From NCBI GenBank assembly GCA_050250875.1, contig JBFWNV010000003.1, positions 310,001 through 374,000 on the forward strand: a stretch of DNA of 64,000 bases, given 5' to 3'. The first letter of the stretch is position 1. The number at the start of each line of letters is the position of its first letter. The position numbers and the translations under genes were made by a program. This stretch comes from CAWAYR01 sp050250875. Lineage in GTDB: Bacteria > Acidobacteriota > Vicinamibacteria > Vicinamibacterales > UBA2999. The notes beneath the pieces were generated by a model. The model searched no databases. It saw only the letters and a list, made by a program, of their open reading frames with translations, and was not told the origin of the DNA. Shown in pieces: positions 21,369 through 29,512 of the stretch.

Positions 21369-23065
21369 TGACCTCGATGCGACTGCTGCCCGTCGTGTGC
21401 GGGCTCGCCCTGGGCGTGGCCTGCGCGCGCACGCCGCCGGCGCCGCCCGCCGATCTCGTCGTGACCAACGCCGCGGTCTACACGGTGAACCCGGCACAGC
21501 CGCGCGCCCAGGCCGTGGCCATCCGCGGCGGCGCCATCGCCGCGGTCGGCACGGCGGCCGAGATCGACGCGCTGCGCGGGCCGGCCACGCAGGTGGTCGA
21601 CGCGGGCGGGCGGATGGTGCTGCCCGGGCTCACCGATACGCACGTGCACTTCATGGGCGGGGCCCTGGCCCGGCAGCGCGTGCAGCTCGACGACGCCACC
21701 ACCGTCGAGGAGATGCAGCGGCGGGTCAAGGCCTATGCCGACGCTCATCCCGACCAGCCGTGGATTCTGGGCGGCGGGTGGTACTACTCGGCGTTCGGCG
21801 CCGCGGCGCTGCCCGACCGGCGGATGCTCGACGCGGTGGTCGCAGACCGCCCCGTGCTGCTGTCCGCCTACGACGGGCACTCGAGCTGGGCCAACACCAA
21901 GGCGCTCGAGATGGCCGGCATCACCCGCGCCACACCCGACCCGGCCAACGGCGTGATCGTCCGCGACCCGCGCACGCGCGAAGCGACCGGCGCGCTCAAG
22001 GAGGCCGCCGGCAACCTGGTCGAGAAGGTCGTCCCGGAGCCGACCCGTGAGCAGCGGCGCGAGGCCCTGCGCGAGGCCATCCGCTACGCCAACAGCCTGG
22101 GCGTCACCCGGGTCCACAGCGCCGGTGGCGATGCCGAGGTGCTCGACCTGCTCGCCGAGCTGCGCCAGCAGGGCGCGCTCACCCTGCGCATGATCGTGAC
22201 GCCCTTCATCAACCCGCCGGCGGTGACGCCCGAGGTGGTGGCGCGGGCCGAGGCGCTGCGCGAGAGCCATCACGACGAGTGGCTGAACGTCAGTGCGGTG
22301 AAGTTCATGCTCGACGGCGTCATCGAGGCGCACACCGCCGCGGTGCTCGAGCCCTATGCCAACGAGCCGCGCACCACCGGCATCCTCAACTGGGATCCCG
22401 CCGCCTACGCCGCCGGTGTGGCCGAGTTCGATCGCCGCGGCTTCCAGATCTTCACCCACGCCATCGGCGACAAGGCCATCCGCGTCGCGCTCGACACCTA
22501 CGAGAAGACGGCCGCGGCGGCCACGCGGGCCGACCGGCGCTTCCGCATCGAGCACATCGAGAGCCCGGCGGCGGCCGACATCCCGCGCTTCGGCGCCCTC
22601 GGGGTGATCGCCAGCATGCAGCCGCTGCACACGACGCCCAGCGACAACATGGTGAACATCTGGGCGAGCGCGATCGGGCCCGAGCGCGCGTCGCGGGCCT
22701 GGCCGTGGCAGCGGCTGCGCGCCGGCGGCGCGCGGCTCGCCTTCGGCAGCGACTGGCCGGTGGTCACGCTCGACCCGTGGCAGGGGCTGCGCATGCTGCG
22801 GCTCCGGCAGACGCTCGAGGGCCAGCCGCCCGGCGGCTGGCTGCCCGACGAGCGCCAGACACTCGAGCAGGCGATCGAGGGCTACACGCGCGGCGCCGCC
22901 GTCGCCGGCCGACTGGAGCAGACGGAAGGCTCGATCGAGGCCGGCAAGGCCGCCGACCTCGTCGTGCTGTCGCAGGATCTGTTCGCCGTCCCACCCGACC
23001 AGATCGCCAAGACCACGGCCGTGGTCACCATCGCCGGCGGCAAGGTCGTCCACGATGCGCGGTAG
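21368..23065 (+). CDS. Lipoprotein amidohydrolase, YtcJ family
   Basis: 565 residues. The N-terminus is a lipoprotein signal with lipobox Leu-Gly-Val-Ala-Cys, so the enzyme is anchored to a periplasm-facing membrane. The metal site starts with Asp-Thr-His-Val-His-Phe. The catalytic body shows Thr-His-Ala-Ile-Gly-Asp, Arg-Ile-Glu-His-Ile-Glu and Gly-Ser-Asp-Trp-Pro-Val. It is a paralogue of the cytoplasmic amidohydrolase four genes upstream, so the operon encodes extracytoplasmic and cytoplasmic versions of this activity. It overlaps the M28 peptidase start by 11 bp. The substrate is unknown. Confidence 0.92.
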   Translation: MTSMRLLPVVCGLALGVACARTPPAPPADLVVTNAAVYTVNPAQPRAQAVAIRGGAIAAVGTAAEIDALRGPATQVVDAGGRMVLPGLTDTHVHFMGGALARQRVQLDDATTVEEMQRRVKAYADAHPDQPWILGGGWYYSAFGAAALPDRRMLDAVVADRPVLLSAYDGHSSWANTKALEMAGITRATPDPANGVIVRDPRTREATGALKEAAGNLVEKVVPEPTREQRREALREAIRYANSLGVTRVHSAGGDAEVLDLLAELRQQGALTLRMIVTPFINPPAVTPEVVARAEALRESHHDEWLNVSAVKFMLDGVIEAHTAAVLEPYANEPRTTGILNWDPAAYAAGVAEFDRRGFQIFTHAIGDKAIRVALDTYEKTAAAATRADRRFRIEHIESPAAADIPRFGALGVIASMQPLHTTPSDNMVNIWASAIGPERASRAWPWQRLRAGGARLAFGSDWPVVTLDPWQGLRMLRLRQTLEGQPPGGWLPDERQTLEQAIEGYTRGAAVAGRLEQTEGSIEAGKAADLVVLSQDLFAVPPDQIAKTTAVVTIAGGKVVHDAR

Positions 23066-25202
23066 GCGCGCGGCGCTGCTGGCCGTGGTCGCGCTCGCCG
23101 GCGCCGGCGCGTGCCGGCCGACGCCCGCGCCTCGACCGGCCGGGCCGCCGATGCGCGGCTTCACCGCCGACGGCGCCGCCGCCCAGCGGGCGCTCGAGGC
23201 CCGCTTCACGGCGATGCCAGACGCCGCCGCCATCGAGCGCTGGCACCGCGAGTTCACCCAGGTGCCGCATCCGGCGACGTCGCCGCGCACGAAGGAGATC
23301 GCCGAGTACATCGCCGCCCAGTGGCGGGCCCAGGGCCTGGAGGACGTCGTCGTCCGCCGCTACGACGTGCTGTCGTCGAACCCACGCCGCATCGAAGTCG
23401 AGATGGTGGCGCCGCGCCGCTACGTGCCGACGCTGCGTGAAGACCCGCTCCCCGAGGATCCCGACATCGCCCAGCCGGCGGTGAGCGGCGCGTGGACGTC
23501 GTTCTCGGCGTCGGGCGAGGTGACCGCTCCGGTGGTCTACGCCAACAGCGGCAACCCGGCCGACTACGACGTGCTGCGCGCGCACGGCATCGATCCGCGC
23601 GGCAAGATCGTCGTCGTCCGCTACTCCAATCCGTACAGTTACCGCGGCTTCAAGGCCCTCACCGCCGAGCGCGAGGGCGTGGCGGCGCTCATCGTCTACT
23701 CCGATCCCGCCGAGGACGGCTACGCGAAGGGCGCCGTGTATCCGCAGGGACCGTGGGGTCCGGCCAGCCACCTGCAGCGCGGCGGCATCGCCTACGACTA
23801 CATCGTGCCCGGCGATCCGCTCACGCCGGGCTGGGCGTCGATCGACGGCGCGCGCCGCATCCCTCCCGCCGACGCGGTGTCGATCCCCAAGGTGATGGCG
23901 CTGCCGATGTCGCACCGCGACATCCAGCCGATCCTCGACGCCCTGGGCGGCCCGCCGGCGCCCGACGCGTGGAAGGGCGCCCTGCCGATCACCTACCGGC
24001 TCGGCGGCGCCGCCCGCCTGCGCGTGGCGATCGACATGCAGACCGACGTGCAGCCGAACTTCGTCGTCGAAGGGCGCATCCGTGGCAGCGATCGGCCCGA
24101 CGAGTGGGTGGTGCTGGGCAACCATCACGACGCCTGGGTGTTCGGCGGCGTCGATCCGTCGAGCGGCACCGCCTCGCTGATGGAGCTCACCCGCACGCTG
24201 GGTCAGCTGGCGCGCGACGGCGTGCGGCCGCGCCGCACGCTGGTCTTCGGCGCCTGGGACGGCGAAGAGGTCACGCTCACCGGGTCCACCGAATGGGGCG
24301 AGCAGTTCGCCGCCGAGCTGAAGGCCAGGGCGGTCGCCTACCTGAACGTCGACTCGGCGGCGTCGGGGCCGTCGCTCGGCGTGTCGGCGGTGGGCACCCT
24401 GGCGCCGATGATCGAGGAACTGACCGGCGATCTTCCCGACCCGTCGGGGCGGCCGCTCATCGAGGCGTGGCGCGCGGCCGCGGTCGAGGCCTCGACGCTG
24501 CCGACCGGCGCGCGCGAGCGCGAGCAACTCGTCGTCACGCGGATCGGCAGCGGCTCGGACCACACCGTGTTCATCAACCACCTCGGCGTGCCGGTGGTGG
24601 ACATGAGCTTCAACGGCCCGTACGGCGTCTATCACTCGGCCTACGACAGCCACGCCTGGGTGTCGCGCATCGGCGATCCGGGCTTCCGCTACTCACGGCT
24701 GATGACGCAGCTGTGGGGCACGATGGCGCTGCGGCTGGCCAACGCGACGCTGCTGCCCTTCGACGTCGAAGCGTATGCCGCGGCGCTGGTCGGCTTCGTG
24801 ACCCGTCTCGACGAGATCCCCGATCGCGCCGCGCGGCTCGACGTCGAGCCCCTGGTGCAGGCGGTCGAGGTCCTGCGGCGGGCAGGTACGGCCCTGAACG
24901 CGCGCACGCAGGCGGCGCTGGCGGCGGAGCAGCTCGACCCGGCTGCCGTCGCCGCGGTCAACGCCGCGCTGCTGCGATTCGAGCGGACCTGGCTGCACGA
25001 CGACGGCATCCCCGGCCGGCCGTGGTTCAAGCACCTGCTGTTCGCGCCGCGCTACACCTACGCGGCGATGACGCTGCCGGCGATCACCGAGGCGGCCGAG
25101 GCCGGCGACTGGACCCGGGCCGCGGCCGAGCGCGATCGCCTGGTCGGCAAGGTGCGCGAGAACGTGGCGCTGGTCGAACGCGCGACCGCCGCGCTGCCCT
25201 AG
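23055..25202 (+). CDS. Lipoprotein M28 metallopeptidase, glutamate carboxypeptidase II-like
   Basis: 715 residues with a lipobox (Ala-Gly-Ala-Gly-Ala-Cys). The layout follows the PSMA/GCPII family: an N-terminal segment, a protease-associated domain (about 150-290), the M28 peptidase core (about 330-560) and a C-terminal transferrin-receptor-like dimerisation region (about 590-715). Zinc-site residues are visible in Asn-His-His-Asp-Ala-Trp (about 356-361), Gly-Val-Asp-Pro-Ser-Ser-Gly, Trp-Asp-Gly-Glu-Glu, Asn-Val-Asp-Ser and Tyr-His-Ser-Ala-Tyr-Asp. It probably trims peptides outside the cytoplasm, feeding the operon's permease. It is the last gene of the run and overlaps the convergent kinase stop by 4 bp. 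Confidence 0.93.
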   Translation: MRGRRAALLAVVALAGAGACRPTPAPRPAGPPMRGFTADGAAAQRALEARFTAMPDAAAIERWHREFTQVPHPATSPRTKEIAEYIAAQWRAQGLEDVVVRRYDVLSSNPRRIEVEMVAPRRYVPTLREDPLPEDPDIAQPAVSGAWTSFSASGEVTAPVVYANSGNPADYDVLRAHGIDPRGKIVVVRYSNPYSYRGFKALTAEREGVAALIVYSDPAEDGYAKGAVYPQGPWGPASHLQRGGIAYDYIVPGDPLTPGWASIDGARRIPPADAVSIPKVMALPMSHRDIQPILDALGGPPAPDAWKGALPITYRLGGAARLRVAIDMQTDVQPNFVVEGRIRGSDRPDEWVVLGNHHDAWVFGGVDPSSGTASLMELTRTLGQLARDGVRPRRTLVFGAWDGEEVTLTGSTEWGEQFAAELKARAVAYLNVDSAASGPSLGVSAVGTLAPMIEELTGDLPDPSGRPLIEAWRAAAVEASTLPTGAREREQLVVTRIGSGSDHTVFINHLGVPVVDMSFNGPYGVYHSAYDSHAWVSRIGDPGFRYSRLMTQLWGTMALRLANATLLPFDVEAYAAALVGFVTRLDEIPDRAARLDVEPLVQAVEVLRRAGTALNARTQAALAAEQLDPAAVAAVNAALLRFERTWLHDDGIPGRPWFKHLLFAPRYTYAAMTLPAITEAAEAGDWTRAAAERDRLVGKVRENVALVERATAALP

Positions 25203-28159
25203 TGTTGCGGGTCGGGTGGCGGCGCCGACGCCCGACCCTGCGGGCGCGGCCGAATCGACTCGAGCCCGGCGACCAGCGACGCCACCGCGCGCTCCACGGC
25301 GGCCAGCCGCGCCGCCAGACGGTCGGGCAGCCCGGTGCGCGCCGCAGCCTCGAGCGATCGCGTCGCGGTGTAGGCCGCCCCGAGGCTGAACAGCGACACC
25401 GCGCCCTTCAGCGCGTGCGCGGCGCGGGCGATCGCGGCGGCATCAGCGGCGGCCACCGCGGTCCGTAACGCCGCCAGCTGCGCCGGGGCATCGGCGAGGA
25501 ACACGCCGATCGTCTCGTCGAGCAGCGCGCGATCGTTGCCGAACGCCGCGAGCAGCGCCGCCGCATCCAGCGCCGCGGCGCGCACGCGCGGCCGGCGCGC
25601 CCGGGCGCGCGGCGCCGCCGTGGCGACCTGCGGCGTGGCGGCCGGCGCCTCGAACAGCCCGTCGATGGCGGCGAGCAGCGCCGCGGGACGCACCGGCTTG
25701 GCGACGAAGGCGTTCATGCCGGCCGCGAGGCAGCGCTCCCGGTCGCCCGACGACGCGTGCGCCGTCACCGCGACGATCGGCGTCGCCGCGTTCGGGCCCG
25801 CCGCCTCGCCGCGAATCGCCGTCGTCGCCTCGTAGCCGTCCATGCCCGGCATCTGCACGTCCATCAGGATGACGTCGAAGCGGCGCGCCATCGCCAGCCG
25901 CACCGCCTCGTGTCCGGTCTCGGCCGGGGTCACCGTGTGGCCGCGCTGCTTCAGCACGTGGAGCGCGACGGCGCGGTTGGTCGGGTTATCCTCGACCACC
26001 AGCACGTCGAGCCGTCGCCGCGGCGGCGTGGCCGGACCGGGGGCCACGGCGGCAGGCGCCGCCGCCGGCGTGACCGCGGCCAGCAGCGCGCCGAGCAGTT
26101 CCGACTGGCGCAGCGGCTTGGTCAGCTGCGCGACCACGACGCGGTCGGCGAGCCGGCGCTGCGGGCGCGGCGGCGCCCCGGCCGGCTGCAGCAGGATCAC
26201 CTTGATGGCGGCGTGGCGCGGGTCGGCGACGATCTGCCGGGTCAGCGCGAAGCCGTCCACGTCGGGCATCTCGGCGTCGATCAGCGCCAGCGGCAGCGGC
26301 GCCCCGGCGTCGGCGGCGGCGCCGAGCGCCTGCAGCGCGGCGGCCGACGAGTCGACGACCGTCGGCACCATCCCCCAGGCGGTGAGCAGATCCCGCATCA
26401 CCGCCCGCGCGGTGGCGCTGTCGTCCACGGCCAGCACCCGCCGGCCGCGCAGCGCCTCGCTCGACCGATCGGCGCCCGGCCCGGCCGCGTCGGCGAGCGG
26501 CAGGCGGAGCGCGACGTGGAACTGGCTGCCGTGACCCGGGTCGCTGGTCAGCCAGATCCGGCCGCCCATCAGCTCGACCAGCTGCGCGCTGATCGTCAGT
26601 CCCAGGCCGGTGCCGCCGTACTGCCGGCTGGTCGAGGCGTCGGCCTGGACGAACGCCCCGAAGATCTGCCACTGCTGCTCGGGCGCGATGCCGATGCCGG
26701 TGTCCGAGACGGTGAACCGCAGCGCCACCTCGCCGTCCTGGACGCCGTCGCTGGCGACCTCGACGTCGACATGGCCGGCGGCGGTGAACTTGATGGCGTT
26801 GCCGATCAGGTTGAGGATCACCTGACGCAGCCGGCCGGCGTCGCCGACCACGCGGTCGGGCACGTCGGGGTGGACCCGACAGGTGAGCTCGAGACCCTTC
26901 TCGTGCGCGCGGCTCGACATCAACCTGACGGCGTCCTCGACCGTCTCGCGGACGACGAACGGCGCGCGGTCGAGCACCATCCGGCCGGCCTCGACCTTCG
27001 ACACGTCGAGGATGTCGTTGAGAATCACCAGCAGCGCTTCGGCCGACTGGTTGGCGGTCTTGATGAACTCGCGCTGGCGGGGGGTGAGCCGCGTCTGCAG
27101 GGCCAGCGCCGTCATGCCGATCACGGCGTTCATCGGCGTGCGGATTTCGTGGCTCATGTTGGCGAGGAACTCGCCCTTGGCGACCGTCGCCGCCTCGGCG
27201 CGCCGCCGCGCGACCTCGAGCTCGCGCACCATGCGGGCCAGCCGCTCGGTCGACTCGGCCTGCAGCTCCGCGGCGCGCTTGCGGTCGGTGACGTCGCGGG
27301 CGGCGGCGTAGACCGCACGTTCGCCGACGTAGGGCACCGCGGTCCACTGCAGCCAGTGGTAGGCGCCGTCCCGGGCCCGGTAGCGGTTCTCGAACTCGCG
27401 GATGCGCACCCCCGAGGTCAGCGCGCCCATCGCCGCCGCGGTGGCGTCGCGGTCGTCGGGGTGGACGAAGTCGATGAACGCGCGGGTCAGCAGCGCCGCC
27501 GGCTCGTAGCCGAGCACGCGCGTCCACGCTGGATTGACCCGCACGAAGTAGCCGTCGAGGTTGGCGACACACAGCAGGTCGGGCGACAGCTCGAAGAAGC
27601 GCTCGAGCTCGTCCGCCGACCGCTGCCGTTCGACGTACAGGCCGATCTGCCGACCGACCGCCGTCATCGCCGCCAGCACGTCCGGCGCGCCGCCGCGCCG
27701 TTCGCGGCGGAAGAACTCCATCACGCCGACGACGCGGTCGCCGTCCTGCACCGGCACCGCCGCGGCGCCGTGCAAGCCGGCCTGCGCGGCGGCGACGGCG
27801 CGCGGGAAGTTCGGATCCTCGACCACGTCGTCGACGCTGGCGGCGGTCTGGTTGGCCCAGACCCGGCCGGGCAGGCCGACGCCGGCCGGGAACGACATCT
27901 CGCGGGTGACCGCCGCGAACGCGTCGAACGGGCCGGGGGGCGGCGGCCACGTGCCGACGCAGAGCAGCGATCGGCCGTCGCGATCGACATCCCAGAAGCC
28001 GGCGTACTCCCAGCCGAAGGGCGCGGCCACGGTCGCCAGGATCTCGGGCGCCGCCTCGGCCAGGGTGGCCGCCTGGGCGAGCAGCCGGGCGATCACGTGG
28101 ACGAGGGCGACGTGCGTCCCGCCGATGTCGCCGGCGGCGGCTGCTGGCTGATCGTCCAC
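25199..28159 (-). CDS. Hybrid sensor histidine kinase: GAF-PAS-HisKA-HATPase-REC-REC-HPt
   Basis: A 986-residue multidomain protein without membrane segments. Domains in order are GAF (about 25-180), PAS (185-295) and HisKA with phospho-acceptor His337 in Met-Ser-His-Glu-Ile-Arg-Thr-Pro. An HATPase (N-box Asn-Leu-Ile-Gly-Asn-Ala, G-boxes Asp-Thr-Gly-Ile-Gly and Gly-Thr-Gly-Leu-Gly-Leu) comes next. Then come receiver 1 (Asp628), receiver 2 (Asp767) and a C-terminal HPt with His915 in Ala-Ala-His-Ala-Leu-Lys-Gly. The complete phosphorelay suggests output to a separate receiver. The divergent receiver-HATPase gene is the obvious partner. GTG 28159 was chosen because longer starts run into that gene. 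Confidence 0.9.
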   Translation of the reverse strand: MDDQPAAAAGDIGGTHVALVHVIARLLAQAATLAEAAPEILATVAAPFGWEYAGFWDVDRDGRSLLCVGTWPPPPGPFDAFAAVTREMSFPAGVGLPGRVWANQTAASVDDVVEDPNFPRAVAAAQAGLHGAAAVPVQDGDRVVGVMEFFRRERRGGAPDVLAAMTAVGRQIGLYVERQRSADELERFFELSPDLLCVANLDGYFVRVNPAWTRVLGYEPAALLTRAFIDFVHPDDRDATAAAMGALTSGVRIREFENRYRARDGAYHWLQWTAVPYVGERAVYAAARDVTDRKRAAELQAESTERLARMVRELEVARRRAEAATVAKGEFLANMSHEIRTPMNAVIGMTALALQTRLTPRQREFIKTANQSAEALLVILNDILDVSKVEAGRMVLDRAPFVVRETVEDAVRLMSSRAHEKGLELTCRVHPDVPDRVVGDAGRLRQVILNLIGNAIKFTAAGHVDVEVASDGVQDGEVALRFTVSDTGIGIAPEQQWQIFGAFVQADASTSRQYGGTGLGLTISAQLVELMGGRIWLTSDPGHGSQFHVALRLPLADAAGPGADRSSEALRGRRVLAVDDSATARAVMRDLLTAWGMVPTVVDSSAAALQALGAAADAGAPLPLALIDAEMPDVDGFALTRQIVADPRHAAIKVILLQPAGAPPRPQRRLADRVVVAQLTKPLRQSELLGALLAAVTPAAAPAAVAPGPATPPRRRLDVLVVEDNPTNRAVALHVLKQRGHTVTPAETGHEAVRLAMARRFDVILMDVQMPGMDGYEATTAIRGEAAGPNAATPIVAVTAHASSGDRERCLAAGMNAFVAKPVRPAALLAAIDGLFEAPAATPQVATAAPRARARRPRVRAAALDAAALLAAFGNDRALLDETIGVFLADAPAQLAALRTAVAAADAAAIARAAHALKGAVSLFSLGAAYTATRSLEAAARTGLPDRLAARLAAVERAVASLVAGLESIRPRPQGRASAPPPDPQH

Positions 28160-28278
28160 GGATCTGGGTCCTGGGTCCTGGCTGCGCGAAGGGATTACAC
28201 TACAGCCAATTCCCGGCCGCGGCGTCGTCCCTTGCACGGAACGACCGGTGGCCGCCCGAGCCCCAGGGGGACCGGCCC

Positions 28279-29133
28279 ATGGCGACGCCCGCACAGCCCG
28301 CGCACGTGCTCGTCGTCGACGACGATCGGGCGTTCCGCCACGTGATCGCCTCGTTGCTGCAGAAGGCCGGCTACGTCACCGACCAGACCGGGGACGGCGC
28401 CGACGCCCTGGCCCGGCTGTCGCGCGGCCCGGTCGACCTGATGCTGCTCGACATCGGCCTGCCCGACCGCAGCGGCCTCGAGGTGCTGGCCGACGTGCGG
28501 CGGTCGGCGACCGCGCCGCGCGTCGTGATGCTGACCGCCGACGACACCCCCGATGCGCTCGTGCAGGCGATGCGCGGCCAGGCCGATCGCTTCGTCCGCA
28601 AGCCGGTGGCCCCGGGACGCGTCGTCGACATCGTCAAGGAGGTGCTGGCGGCCTCGCCGGCCGTCGAGCTGCCGATCGAGGTCGTCTCGGCGACGCCCGA
28701 GTGGGTGGAACTGGTTGCGCCGTGTTCCCTCGGGGTCGCCGACCGCATCCAGGAGTTCGTGCTGCACCTCGACGCCGACCTGCCCGAGGACGTCCGCGAG
28801 TCGATGGCGCAGGCGTTTCGCGAGCTGCTGTCCAACGCCATCGAGTGGGGCGGCCGGCTCGATCCGACGCAGCACGTGCGCATCTCCTGCCTGCGCACGA
28901 AGCGGCTGCGCCTCTACCGCATCGCCGACCCCGGCGACGGGTTCGACATCGACCAGCTGGCGCACGCCGCCGTGTCCAACCCGGACGACGACCCGCTCGA
29001 ACACGCCCGGGTGCGCGAGGCCCAGGGCCTGCGCCCGGGCGGCCTCGGCCTGCTGATGTCCAAGGCCCTGGTCGACGAACTGATCTACAACCAGAAGCGC
29101 AACGAGGTCGTGCTCGTGAAGTACCTCGACTGA
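28279..29133 (+). CDS. Receiver domain fused to RsbW-like HATPase
   Basis: 284 residues. An N-terminal receiver domain has the acidic pocket Asp14-Asp15-Asp16, phospho-acceptor Asp58 and conserved Lys108. The C-terminal part (about 150-284) is an HATPase of the anti-sigma/RsbW type, with Glu-Leu-Leu-Ser-Asn-Ala-Ile-Glu (N-box) and a Gly-Leu-x-Pro-Gly-Gly-Leu-Gly-Leu G-box. It therefore looks like a phosphorylation-controlled serine kinase or anti-sigma factor. The next gene, 10 bp on, encodes a STAS antagonist, giving a partner-switch pair. The divergent hybrid kinase with HPt could phosphorylate the receiver. Confidence 0.9.
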   Translation: MATPAQPAHVLVVDDDRAFRHVIASLLQKAGYVTDQTGDGADALARLSRGPVDLMLLDIGLPDRSGLEVLADVRRSATAPRVVMLTADDTPDALVQAMRGQADRFVRKPVAPGRVVDIVKEVLAASPAVELPIEVVSATPEWVELVAPCSLGVADRIQEFVLHLDADLPEDVRESMAQAFRELLSNAIEWGGRLDPTQHVRISCLRTKRLRLYRIADPGDGFDIDQLAHAAVSNPDDDPLEHARVREAQGLRPGGLGLLMSKALVDELIYNQKRNEVVLVKYLD

Positions 29134-29143
29134 GCGAACGATC

Positions 29144-29491
29144 ATGCTGTCCATCGCCACCCACATGGCCGGAGACGTCGCGGTCCTGCAGCTGACCGGC
29201 CGGCTCGTCCTCGAAGACACCGAGTCGGAGCTGCGCGCCGAGATCGAGCGGCTGATGCGGGACGGCCACGTCAAGCTCGTGCTCGACCTGAACGCCGTCA
29301 CCTACATCGACAGCGCCGGGCTCGGCCTGCTCGTCGCCAAGTACGTCAGCCTGCGCAGCCGCGGCGGCGATCTGCGGCTGGTCCATCTGACCCCGCGCAG
29401 CATGCACCTGATGGCCATCACCAACCTCGCCAGCGTGTTCTCGACCTACGCCACCGAGGAACTGGCCGTGCGGAGTTTCGCGGCCGCCTAG
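29144..29491 (+). CDS. STAS-domain anti-sigma factor antagonist
   Basis: 115 residues, a single STAS domain. The phosphorylatable serine is Ser57 in Tyr-Ile-Asp-Ser-Ala-Gly-Leu-Gly-Leu-Leu. Family members bind an RsbW-like kinase and lose affinity on serine phosphorylation. The preceding gene supplies just such an HATPase fused to a receiver. The molybdenum-hydroxylase subunit gene starts 22 bp downstream, so it may share the transcript. Confidence 0.93.
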   Translation: MLSIATHMAGDVAVLQLTGRLVLEDTESELRAEIERLMRDGHVKLVLDLNAVTYIDSAGLGLLVAKYVSLRSRGGDLRLVHLTPRSMHLMAITNLASVFSTYATEELAVRSFAAA

Positions 29492-29512
29492 GCCGCACTC
29501 GAGGAGATCGTC

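Noticed and set aside
28165..28185. Short GGGTCCT tandem in the divergent kinase/receiver promoter region as a further heptamer element
   Set aside because: It is only two or three units with no inverted partner or hairpin, too little to assign to the family.
28160..28294. 45-residue upstream extension of the hybrid kinase
   Set aside because: It overlaps the start of the divergent receiver gene and contains low-complexity residues; GTG 28159 fits better.
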